Assembly: GCA_045122895.1 (NCBI GenBank)
Contig: JBGVIE010000009.1
Span: 1-20,937, forward strand
DNA length: 20,937 nt
Direction: 5' to 3'
Origin: RGIG1934 sp045122895
GTDB lineage: Bacteria > Bacillota > Clostridia > Lachnospirales > Lachnospiraceae
The translations under genes and the position numbers were made by a program. Shown piece by piece: positions 1 to 6,587 of this stretch (its first letter is position 1; each line of letters starts with the position of its first letter). The notes under the pieces are model-generated. The model ran no database searches. It saw only the letters and a list, made by a program, of their open reading frames with translations, and was not told the DNA's origin.

Positions 1-32
1 AGAGAAAGAAAAAAGAATATTTGTAGGACATA

Positions 33-69
33 GTGTGCAAAATCGCGCCGATGCGCCGATTTTGCACAC
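33..69. repeat. GC-rich palindromic repeat, copy 1
   Basis: An imperfect palindrome with a 13-bp outer stem: GTGTGCAAAATCG (33-45) pairs with CGATTTTGCACAC (57-69). The centre also contains GCGC on both sides of a CGAT turn. It is much richer in GC than its surroundings. The same 37-bp segment recurs at 222-258 with one difference (C38 versus A227), so this is a dispersed repeat family rather than a chance hairpin. From the GTG at 35 a 26-codon frame runs to a TGA at 113-115, reading VQNRADAPILHT at its start. I regard that frame as a by-product of the repeat. Confidence 0.8.
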
Positions 70-84
70 AGCAAATTGGGTCGG

Positions 85-122
85 AGCCTCACATTCAGCA
101 GTGTGCTGTTTGTGAGGCTTTT
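85..122 (+). terminator. Intrinsic terminator of an upstream gene
   Basis: AGCCTCACA (85-93) pairs perfectly with TGTGAGGCT (111-119). A smaller CAGCA/TGCTG helix (96-100/104-108) extends it inward, and a short T run (119-122) follows. It probably ends a gene lying left of the window. No coding sequence can be assigned to bases 1-32, where all three forward frames are short. Confidence 0.75.
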
Positions 123-160
123 GTCGCTAAATTATATAAAAAAACTGTAACATCCATTTA

Positions 161-189
161 TTGTCATATGTTTGTGAATGTGATATAAT
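161..189 (+). promoter_or_regulatory. Sigma-A-type promoter of the cdaA-glmM operon
   Basis: The -35 is TTGTCA (161-166), the spacer is 17 bp, and the -10 is a perfect TATAAT (184-189). Transcription would start near 195-197, giving a leader of about 170 nt before the ATG at 368. Most of that leader is the inserted repeat element. No other promoter of this quality is seen before the first gene. Confidence 0.75.
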
Positions 190-213
190 AGGTTGAAAAA
201 CTTTGTTATTATA

Positions 214-367
214 GGAGAATAGTGTGAAAAATCGCGCCGATGCGCCGATTTTGCACACGGCTATTTGTGCCGCAGGCGCCACAAAGTAGCCCCTATCGCA
301 GAGCTGAATCTGAAATTCAGCTCGCGATTCCTTCGACGCTAAGCGTCTGCGGAATGGAGAATAGTGT
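214..367 (+). repeat. Inserted repeat element flanked by 12-bp direct repeats, copy 2
   Basis: The 12-mer GGAGAATAGTGT occurs at 214-225 and again, identically, at 356-367 directly before the ATG at 368. Between them is a GC-rich, highly structured segment. It starts with the palindrome shared with copy 1 (222-258). A helix GGCTATTTGTG (259-269) with CACAAA-G-TAGCC (280-291) follows. Next comes GAGCTGAAT/ATTCAGCTC (301-309/315-323), extended by TCGC/GCGA around a bulge. Last is a short GACGCT/AGCGTC hairpin (335-347). The pattern fits a small non-autonomous mobile repeat that inserted into the ribosome binding site and duplicated it, so the gene kept a GGAG eight bases from its start. A structured regulatory leader is the alternative. 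No known riboswitch consensus was recognised. Confidence 0.65.
224..289 (+). other. Possible 21-codon upstream ORF in the leader
   Basis: The upstream copy of the duplicated GGAG (214-217) is placed to serve a GTG at 224. That frame begins VKNRADAPILHT and stops at TAG (287-289). Copy 1 of the repeat has the matching frame from 35. Because the two copies are almost identical in nucleotides, there is no sign of selection at the protein level. It could be translated by accident of the duplicated binding site and so affect the downstream gene, but there is no direct support for a function. Confidence 0.25.
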
Positions 368-829
368 ATGGTAAAAGAAGATAAGGTAATACTTATGACA
401 AAGCTTGCTATGTACGAACAGAACGAAGGGAAAGAGAGTATACCTGTTAGCAGATATTATAGAAGTGATTATATAAGTAAGAAGCTTATAGAGACATCTG
501 TTACTACAACAATAGGATATGTTCTGATGGTTATACTACTTGTGTTGTTTAAAGTGGATTACCTGTCAGAGAATATTGTAAAAATGGATTTGTTTGAAAT
601 ATGCAAAAAAGGACTTATCGGTTATGTTGTTACAATGATTCTGTTTTTGATTATAGCGTATGCTGTATATAGTATAAGATACAGACGAATTAAGGAGAGT
701 CTGGCTGAATATAGTGAAAATCTTAAAGAGTTATATATGATGTATAAAAGAGAGATGAACACTAAGAAAAAGGAAGAGGCCAGAGCTTTAGCAGGAGGAA
801 GAAATTATGATGATACTACTGGTTTTTAA
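368..829 (+). CDS. Two-pass membrane protein of unknown function, first gene of the cdaA operon
   Basis: A 153-residue protein that I do not recognise. It has a polar N-terminus of about 40 residues, a membrane segment near 46-62 and a second near 82-105. It ends in a charged, probably helical tail (about 106-145, rich in Lys, Glu and Arg) with the look of a cytoplasmic coiled coil. GGAG at 356-359 sits eight bases before the ATG. The 3' end overlaps the next gene by 23 bases, which suggests coupled translation. Its place two genes before cdaA invites the guess that it works with the c-di-AMP synthase or in envelope biogenesis, but nothing in the sequence proves this. Confidence 0.8.
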   Translation: MVKEDKVILMTKLAMYEQNEGKESIPVSRYYRSDYISKKLIETSVTTTIGYVLMVILLVLFKVDYLSENIVKMDLFEICKKGLIGYVVTMILFLIIAYAVYSIRYRRIKESLAEYSENLKELYMMYKREMNTKKKEEARALAGGRNYDDTTGF

Positions 830-1760
830 GGAACACCTTAAAAAGCTATACAATAGTTATGGGACATATATCAATATGTTATTAAGAACACTAGCTATGA
901 TTACTGCACTCATAGTAATCAATTCAAACATCGGATATATGACGTCACTTAAGAGTCCGGTTATAGTACTTGGACTGGCACTTGCAGCTGCATTCCTTCC
1001 TAATGGGATTAATGTACTGCTGCCTACAGGTGTGACTATGGCGCATATTTACCGACTGTCGATGGAGCTTGCAGTTGTAGTTCTTGTAATTGTTCTTATA
1101 ATGTATCTGGTCTATTACAGATTTACACCAAAGGACGGATATGTTCTTATGTTGTTGCCGGTATTGTTTTTTCTGAAGATACCTTATGTTGTGCCACTTA
1201 TTATGGGGCTTGTGGCAACACCGGTTTCTATTATTTCAGTTGCATTTGGAACCATTATGTTCTTTATGATGCAATACGCAAGTGACAATGCCGCCACTAT
1301 TACTAACGTGACAGAAGACTCAGGTATTCAGAAGATAACCTCCTTCTTAGATGGGATTCTTAAGAATAAAGAGATGTGGATAATTATTTTTGCCTTCTCA
1401 GTGACAATATTAGTTGTATATTTCGTAAAAAGAGTATCTATAGACCATGCGTGGGAAATAGCAGTTATCTCGGGCGGAATTATTGATGTTGTTATTATTT
1501 TAGCAGGAGGTTTAGGACTTAGGGTATCACTTGAGACCTCTCTTGCGATTACAATAGTTATGGCACTTTTATCAATGGGAATTGTATATGTTCTTCAATT
1601 TATGATTCTGGCAGTAGATTTTACGAGAACAGAATATGTTCAGTTTGAGGATGATGACTATTATTATTATGTCAAGGCAGTACCAAAGGTCAAAGTTACA
1701 ACCCAGAATGTAAAGGTTAAGAGAATTAATGCAGGGAACACAAAGAAGACAAGAAGATAA
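807..1760 (+). CDS. Polytopic membrane protein of unknown function upstream of cdaA
   Basis: A 317-residue, very hydrophobic protein with about seven or eight predicted membrane segments (for example near 25-45, 50-70, 85-107, 113-130, 133-160, 190-208, 218-240 and 243-268). It ends in a basic cytoplasmic tail preceded by an acidic/tyrosine run (EDDDYYYY, about 283-290). No catalytic motif or transporter signature is recognised. An AGGAGG-type site just before the ATG at 807 supports the start, which lies inside the preceding gene. The stop is 33 bases before the cdaA start. Tight coupling to both neighbours suggests that the three products act together at the membrane. Confidence 0.8.
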   Translation: MMILLVFKEHLKKLYNSYGTYINMLLRTLAMITALIVINSNIGYMTSLKSPVIVLGLALAAAFLPNGINVLLPTGVTMAHIYRLSMELAVVVLVIVLIMYLVYYRFTPKDGYVLMLLPVLFFLKIPYVVPLIMGLVATPVSIISVAFGTIMFFMMQYASDNAATITNVTEDSGIQKITSFLDGILKNKEMWIIIFAFSVTILVVYFVKRVSIDHAWEIAVISGGIIDVVIILAGGLGLRVSLETSLAITIVMALLSMGIVYVLQFMILAVDFTRTEYVQFEDDDYYYYVKAVPKVKVTTQNVKVKRINAGNTKKTRR

Positions 1761-1793
1761 AATATAGTGGAGTTAAGAAAGGATTGGAATATT

Positions 1794-2672
1794 ATGCAAC
1801 AGGTTCTTGATCTGATTGACAATTTCATAAACAGATATATGAATATGCCACGATTTGGTGTGACTGACGCAGTGGAGATTATCATTATTGCATTTTTGTT
1901 TTACAGCATAATGATGTGGGTCAAGAACACAAGAGCATGGATGTTGTTTAAGGGTATTGCAGTCCTTATAGTATTCATTATTTTTGCGGCAATATTCAAC
2001 CTTAGTACTATTTTATGGATAGCGGACAGGACTTTTAGTGTAGGTGTTATTGCCATGCTGATTATTTTTCAGCCGGAGCTTAGAAAAGCACTGGAACAGC
2101 TTGGACGAAAGAGAATTCTATTTAATGCCATATCTTTTGATGAAAATGGTGATTCAAGATTAAGTGACAAAACTGTAGGTGAGCTTGTAAAGGCCACTTT
2201 TGAGCTTGCAAAGACGAAGACAGGTGCACTTATTGTAATCGAGAAGGACGTACCGCTTGATGAATACATAAGAACAGGTATTACAATTGACTCACAGATA
2301 AGCAGTCAGTTACTTATTAATATTTTTGAGCATAATACACCGCTTCATGATGGTGCTGTAATTATCAGCAGGGACAGAATAGTTTCAGCTACATGTTATC
2401 TTCCGTTATCAGATAATATGGAGCTTAGTAAAGAGCTTGGAACCAGACACAGAGCCGGTGTGGGAATCAGTGAAGCTACTGATTCGTTTACAATTATTGT
2501 ATCTGAAGAGACCGGCAAGGTGACAATTGCAGAGGGTGGCAAATTATCAAGAGGGATTGATGGAGACACACTTAGAGGAAAACTGGTAGAGCTTCAGAAT
2601 AAGACTACAGATTCAAAGCATTTCAAATTGTGGAAGGGACGACATAAGGATGAGGAAGCTGCTAACAAATAA
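1794..2672 (+). CDS. cdaA: Diadenylate cyclase CdaA (c-di-AMP synthase)
   Basis: This enzyme condenses two ATP into cyclic di-AMP, the second messenger that controls potassium and osmolyte uptake and cell-wall homeostasis in Gram-positive bacteria. Three N-terminal membrane segments (about 24-42, 53-70, 80-93) precede a DAC (DisA_N) domain. Both catalytic signatures are present: DGA at 186-188 in LHDGAVII, and RHR at 218-220 in GTRHRAG. At 292 residues it is of normal family length. A GTG at 1767 in the same frame would add nine residues. I prefer the ATG at 1794 because an AAGAAAGGA site lies about ten bases upstream, a spacing seen at other genes here. The 3' end overlaps cdaR by 23 bases. 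CdaA-CdaR-GlmM is a well-known gene order and complex in Firmicutes. Confidence 0.95.
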   Translation: MQQVLDLIDNFINRYMNMPRFGVTDAVEIIIIAFLFYSIMMWVKNTRAWMLFKGIAVLIVFIIFAAIFNLSTILWIADRTFSVGVIAMLIIFQPELRKALEQLGRKRILFNAISFDENGDSRLSDKTVGELVKATFELAKTKTGALIVIEKDVPLDEYIRTGITIDSQISSQLLINIFEHNTPLHDGAVIISRDRIVSATCYLPLSDNMELSKELGTRHRAGVGISEATDSFTIIVSEETGKVTIAEGGKLSRGIDGDTLRGKLVELQNKTTDSKHFKLWKGRHKDEEAANK

Positions 2673-4002
2673 TATTTTATACAAATTAATAGCCCTTGTA
2701 TTTGCTATGTTGTTATGGCTTGTAGTGGTAAATATAAGTGACCCTACAGTTACCAGAACAATTTCAGGAATACCTGTTGAGAGAGTGGACGAGAGTGTTC
2801 TTACTGAGCAGGGAAAGATATATGTGGTTGTGGAAGGGAATACTGCGTCTATCAGTGTAAAGGGTCCAAGATCAATAGTTGACAAATTGGATGCAGAGGA
2901 TTTTAGGGCAGAAGCTCCATTTGGAGAGATTACTAATTTGAATGCTGTGCCTATATATGTATCCCACAAATACCCAAAGTATGAGAAAAACGTCGAAATT
3001 ACACAGAAGACAAGAACCATGGTTCTAAGCATAGAAGATATAGTTACTAAGTATTTTGATATAGGAATCAATTATATAGGTGAACCTGCAAGCGGATATT
3101 CACTTGGAAGCTACAAATTATCATCATCCATAGTCAAACTTTCAGCACCTAAATCTATAATCGACAAAATAGAAACTGCAAGTGTTGATGTTGATGTGAC
3201 TAAGATAAAAGGTAATATGCAGTTAGAAGGCATCATAAAATACTATGATGAGAGCGGAGATAAGGTTGAACTTGGTGATTATTGTAATGCTTCGCAGGAT
3301 TCGGTTGGTGTTGAGGTCTTCATATATCAGATGACAGACATTCCGTTAGTTGTATCAGCAACGGGAAGTCCGGCAGCAGGATATGAATGTACAGGTGTTG
3401 AATTGAGCAAGAGTTCAATATCGGTAGAAGGTGAAGATATATCTTCCATTGACAGTATTACATTGCCAAATGACTTGCTCGACATAACAGATGCAAAAGA
3501 AGATGTTGTGAAGGATATTGATATATCACAGTATCTGCCATCGGATATCAGACTGGTAAATGATGATGATAAGAATATTACGGTGACAGCTAAAATTGAA
3601 AAGCACATAACAAAAGTTGTGTCTGTTCCGATTGGTAATTTTGTTATGAGTAACTTGTCAGATGAATATGAGGCAACATTTTTAGATGAAAAAGTTACTG
3701 TTACACTTGTTGATCTCGCAAGTGTTGTTGACGAGATTAACGAGGATAATATTCGAGGCTACGTGGATATGAGTGGGGTCAGTGAGGGAAAAGATAGCCT
3801 TGAGATACATTTTACATCACCTGAAAATATAAAAACAATATATGCGTCCAGAGTGCGTGTGGGTGTAGTGAAAAAGGAAACTGAGACTACAAAAAAAGAA
3901 AAAGAAACAACCAAAAAAAACACAGAAAAGAAAACAAAAGAGGATAAAACAGATAAGACAACAGAAGAAGAGAATAGTACAGAAGAAAGCAGTGAGGACT
4001 AG
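2650..4002 (+). CDS. cdaR: YbbR-domain protein CdaR, regulator of CdaA
   Basis: A 450-residue protein with one N-terminal membrane segment (about 9-28) and an extracellular region of several YbbR repeats, seen as recurring beta-rich units of about 80-90 residues. In other Firmicutes CdaR binds CdaA through the membrane and modulates c-di-AMP synthesis. The C-terminus (about 410-450) is a low-complexity Lys/Thr/Glu tail encoded by A-rich DNA with runs of seven and eight A (3891-3897, 3913-3920). Such a tail could sit in or near the wall. Translation starts inside cdaA, so the two are probably produced in step. HPr follows after 15 bases. Confidence 0.9.
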   Translation: MRKLLTNNILYKLIALVFAMLLWLVVVNISDPTVTRTISGIPVERVDESVLTEQGKIYVVVEGNTASISVKGPRSIVDKLDAEDFRAEAPFGEITNLNAVPIYVSHKYPKYEKNVEITQKTRTMVLSIEDIVTKYFDIGINYIGEPASGYSLGSYKLSSSIVKLSAPKSIIDKIETASVDVDVTKIKGNMQLEGIIKYYDESGDKVELGDYCNASQDSVGVEVFIYQMTDIPLVVSATGSPAAGYECTGVELSKSSISVEGEDISSIDSITLPNDLLDITDAKEDVVKDIDISQYLPSDIRLVNDDDKNITVTAKIEKHITKVVSVPIGNFVMSNLSDEYEATFLDEKVTVTLVDLASVVDEINEDNIRGYVDMSGVSEGKDSLEIHFTSPENIKTIYASRVRVGVVKKETETTKKEKETTKKNTEKKTKEDKTDKTTEEENSTEESSED

Positions 4003-4017
4003 AAAGAGGGAAAAACA

Positions 4018-4287
4018 ATGGTAAGTTGGAAGACGAAAATAAGTAATCCGTCAGGTTTGCATTTAAGACCGGCAGGAGAATTGTGTCAGCTGGCGATAGA
4101 ATTTGAATGTAAGGTAATGTTCAAGTATGCAGAAGGAACAGGAACAGCTAATGCGAAAAGTGTATTGAGTGTTCTTGGCGCGTGTGTAAAATGTGGTGAC
4201 ACGGTAGAGTTTGTATGCGATGGCGTTGATGAAGAAGAAGCGATGGAGAGAATAAAAACATTAGTAAAGAATGGTTTAGGAGAATAG
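4018..4287 (+). CDS. HPr-family phosphocarrier protein
   Basis: An 89-residue HPr-like protein. The active-site region reads GLHLRPAG, placing the phosphorylatable histidine at position 15 with the adjacent Arg17, as in classical HPr. The regulatory serine region (NAKSVLSVLG) is also kept, with Ser48 equivalent to Ser46 of standard HPr. It should therefore be able to accept phosphate from PEP via enzyme I, and possibly from HPr kinase. An AGAGGG site precedes the ATG. Unusually, it lies between cdaR and glmM rather than next to ptsI. It may be the main HPr or a specialised paralogue linking sugar-phosphate status to c-di-AMP or amino-sugar synthesis. The sequence alone does not decide. Confidence 0.85.
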   Translation: MVSWKTKISNPSGLHLRPAGELCQLAIEFECKVMFKYAEGTGTANAKSVLSVLGACVKCGDTVEFVCDGVDEEEAMERIKTLVKNGLGE

Positions 4288-4309
4288 GTGACAGAAAGGA
4301 TATATGACT

Positions 4310-5650
4310 ATGGGAAAGTATTTTGGTACAGATGGATTTAGAGGAGAAGCAAATGTGGACTTAACGGTTGAACATGCATATAAGGTTGGAAGGTATTTGG
4401 GATGGCATTTTTCTAAGGATCATAAGGCGAGAGTAGTAATTGGTAAAGATACCAGAAGAAGCAGCTATATGTTTGAATATGCTCTGGTAGCCGGACTTAC
4501 AGCCTCTGGCGCAGATGCATATCTTTTACATGTTACACCAACACCAAGTGTTGCTTATGTGGTAAGAACAGAAGGATTTGACTGTGGAATTATGATATCA
4601 GCCAGTCACAATCCTTTTTATGATAATGGAATAAAGGTAATCAATGGCAACGGCCAGAAGCTTGAAGCTTCATTAGAAGAGAGTATAGAAGCGTATATTG
4701 ACGGAGAATGTGGGGAGATTCCATTTGCAACAAAGGAAAACATCGGAAGAACAGTTGACTACGCAGTAGGAAGAAACAGATACATAGGCTATTTGATTTC
4801 AATAGCTACAAGGTCATTCAAAGATAAAAAGATTGCACTCGATTGTTCTAACGGCAGTGCTTCGGCCATTGCAAAGAATGTTTTTGATGCATTAGGCGCA
4901 AAGACATATGTTATTAACAATAATCCTGATGGAACAAATATCAATACTAACTGTGGTTCAACACATATTGATGTGTTATGTAAATATGTTAAAGACAATA
5001 ATCTTGATATAGGTTTTGCATACGATGGAGATGCAGACAGATGTATAGCAGTTGATGAAAATGGTGAAGTGGTAGATGGCGATGCAATTATATATGTTTG
5101 TGGCGTATATATGAAAGAACGGGGAGAGTTGCCACATGACACAGTAGTAACAACAATTATGTCAAACCTTGGTCTTTATAAGGCATTGGACAAAGCAGGA
5201 ATCAAGTATGAGAAGACTCAGGTGGGTGATAAATATGTATGTGAGAATATGATGGCAAATGGTCACTGTTTAGGTGGTGAGCAGTCCGGACATATTATTT
5301 TCCTTAAGAATGCTACAACAGGTGACGGAATACTTACATCGCTTAAGGTAATGGAAGCGATGCTTGAGAAAAAAGCAACTCTTTCAGAACTTAGAAGAGA
5401 TTTAAAGATATATCCTCAGTTACTTGTCAATGTGAATGTGGCTGATAAGGATAAGATTATGAATTCTGATGAGATAAAGAAGGAAGTTAAAGCGATAGAA
5501 GAGGAGCTCGGCGATACTGGAAGACTTTTGCTCAGACCAAGCGGAACAGAACCGCTTATCAGAGTTATGGTAGAAGCAGAGACACAGGATATGTGTGATA
5601 AATATGTGTCAAGAATGGTTGAGCTGGTAGAGAAGGTAAAGAATGCATAA
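4310..5650 (+). CDS. glmM: Phosphoglucosamine mutase GlmM
   Basis: Converts glucosamine-6-phosphate to glucosamine-1-phosphate on the route to UDP-GlcNAc for peptidoglycan and other envelope polymers. It also binds and inhibits CdaA in several Firmicutes. The four-domain alpha-D-phosphohexomutase layout is complete. It has an N-terminal FGTDGFRG, the phosphoserine loop ISASHNP with Ser99, and the metal loop DGDADR (239-244). It also has the sugar-binding GGEQSGH and the C-terminal phosphate-binding RPSGTEP. At 446 residues it is of normal length. An ATG six bases earlier (4304) is possible, but GAAAGGA (4294-4300) is only three bases from it and nine from 4310, so 4310 is preferred. Its last eight bases overlap the glycosyltransferase gene. 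Confidence 0.95.
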   Translation: MGKYFGTDGFRGEANVDLTVEHAYKVGRYLGWHFSKDHKARVVIGKDTRRSSYMFEYALVAGLTASGADAYLLHVTPTPSVAYVVRTEGFDCGIMISASHNPFYDNGIKVINGNGQKLEASLEESIEAYIDGECGEIPFATKENIGRTVDYAVGRNRYIGYLISIATRSFKDKKIALDCSNGSASAIAKNVFDALGAKTYVINNNPDGTNINTNCGSTHIDVLCKYVKDNNLDIGFAYDGDADRCIAVDENGEVVDGDAIIYVCGVYMKERGELPHDTVVTTIMSNLGLYKALDKAGIKYEKTQVGDKYVCENMMANGHCLGGEQSGHIIFLKNATTGDGILTSLKVMEAMLEKKATLSELRRDLKIYPQLLVNVNVADKDKIMNSDEIKKEVKAIEEELGDTGRLLLRPSGTEPLIRVMVEAETQDMCDKYVSRMVELVEKVKNA

Positions 5651-6584
5651 TAAAAAAATATCAGTAATAATTCCAACTTACAAGCCGGGCAAAGAGTTAG
5701 GTTTGATTTTAAAAAAACTGGCAGTACAGGAACAACCGGTGTATGAGGTAATAATAATAAACACAGATATAGCTTTGTTTGATGATAGAATTCTAAATGG
5801 TTTGGAGGGCGATTTTTTACAGAAAATACGCGTTATTCACATAGAAAAGAAAGAATTTGATCATGGAGCTACAAGAAATCTTGGAGTAAGAGAATCACGT
5901 GGCGATTATGTCATGTTTATGACTCAGGACGCTATGCCATATAATAAGCAACTTACAAAGGAATTATTAGTACCTTTTGAAGATGAGCAGGTGTGTGTTG
6001 TATATGCAAGGCAGCTTCCAAGAGAAGACTGTGACAAAATTGAGAGACTGACAAGAGACTATAATTACCCGGGCTATGATATTATTAAGAGCAAACAGAC
6101 ATTACAGCAATATGGTATAAAGAATTATTTTTGTTCAGATGTATGCTCGATGTATGACAAAGAGAAGTTTATCGGGTATGGTGGTTTCGTGAACAGAGCA
6201 ATATTCAATGAAGATATGATATTTGCACACACAGCTATTGACAAGGGTGATATAGTATATTATTCTTCAAAAGCAAAAGTAGTACATTCTCATAATTACA
6301 GTTGTATGGAACAGCTTAGGAGAAATTTTGACAATGGTGTATCACAGGCATTACATCCGGAGGTTTACGATGGTATTATCTCGGAGGGAGAAGGCATTAA
6401 GATGGTACTTGATAATTGTGGGAAATTGCTAAAAAAGGGATATTTTTATCTTATACCAAAACTGATAGTTAAGAGTGGCTTTAAGTTTGTCGGTTTCAGA
6501 CTTGGAAAAAGTCACAAGAGGCTGAATAAGAAAATCATATTGTTTTTGACATCTAATAAGCAATATTGGAATGTGGAGGAATAA
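5643..6584 (+). CDS. Family 2 glycosyltransferase (rhamnosyltransferase-like)
   Basis: A 313-residue GT-A-fold enzyme. The N-terminus has the GT2 nucleotide-sugar-binding opening ISVIIPTYKPG, followed by HGATRNLG and SRGDYVMFMTQDAMP. The QDA triplet takes the place of the usual DxD, as seen in many rhamnosyltransferase-like GT2 proteins. An NEDMIFAH segment (about 195-202) would supply the catalytic acid region. No membrane segments are evident apart from a hydrophobic stretch near the C-terminus, so it probably works at the inner face of the membrane on a lipid-linked glycan. It overlaps glmM by eight bases. With the sugar-phosphate transferase and LCP ligase downstream, a role in surface glycopolymer synthesis is likely. 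The donor and acceptor are unknown. Confidence 0.85.
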   Translation: MHNKKISVIIPTYKPGKELGLILKKLAVQEQPVYEVIIINTDIALFDDRILNGLEGDFLQKIRVIHIEKKEFDHGATRNLGVRESRGDYVMFMTQDAMPYNKQLTKELLVPFEDEQVCVVYARQLPREDCDKIERLTRDYNYPGYDIIKSKQTLQQYGIKNYFCSDVCSMYDKEKFIGYGGFVNRAIFNEDMIFAHTAIDKGDIVYYSSKAKVVHSHNYSCMEQLRRNFDNGVSQALHPEVYDGIISEGEGIKMVLDNCGKLLKKGYFYLIPKLIVKSGFKFVGFRLGKSHKRLNKKIILFLTSNKQYWNVEE

Positions 6585-6587
6585 AAA

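Noticed and set aside
196..367. A c-di-AMP (ydaO-type) or other metabolite riboswitch in the operon leader
   Set aside because: The leader is structured, but I see no ydaO consensus. The GC-rich palindrome is shared with a second site, and the direct repeats fit an insertion better.
1767..1793. GTG at 1767 as the cdaA start
   Set aside because: It lacks a suitably placed ribosome binding site. The ATG at 1794 has AAGAAAGGA upstream and gives the normal CdaA N-terminus.
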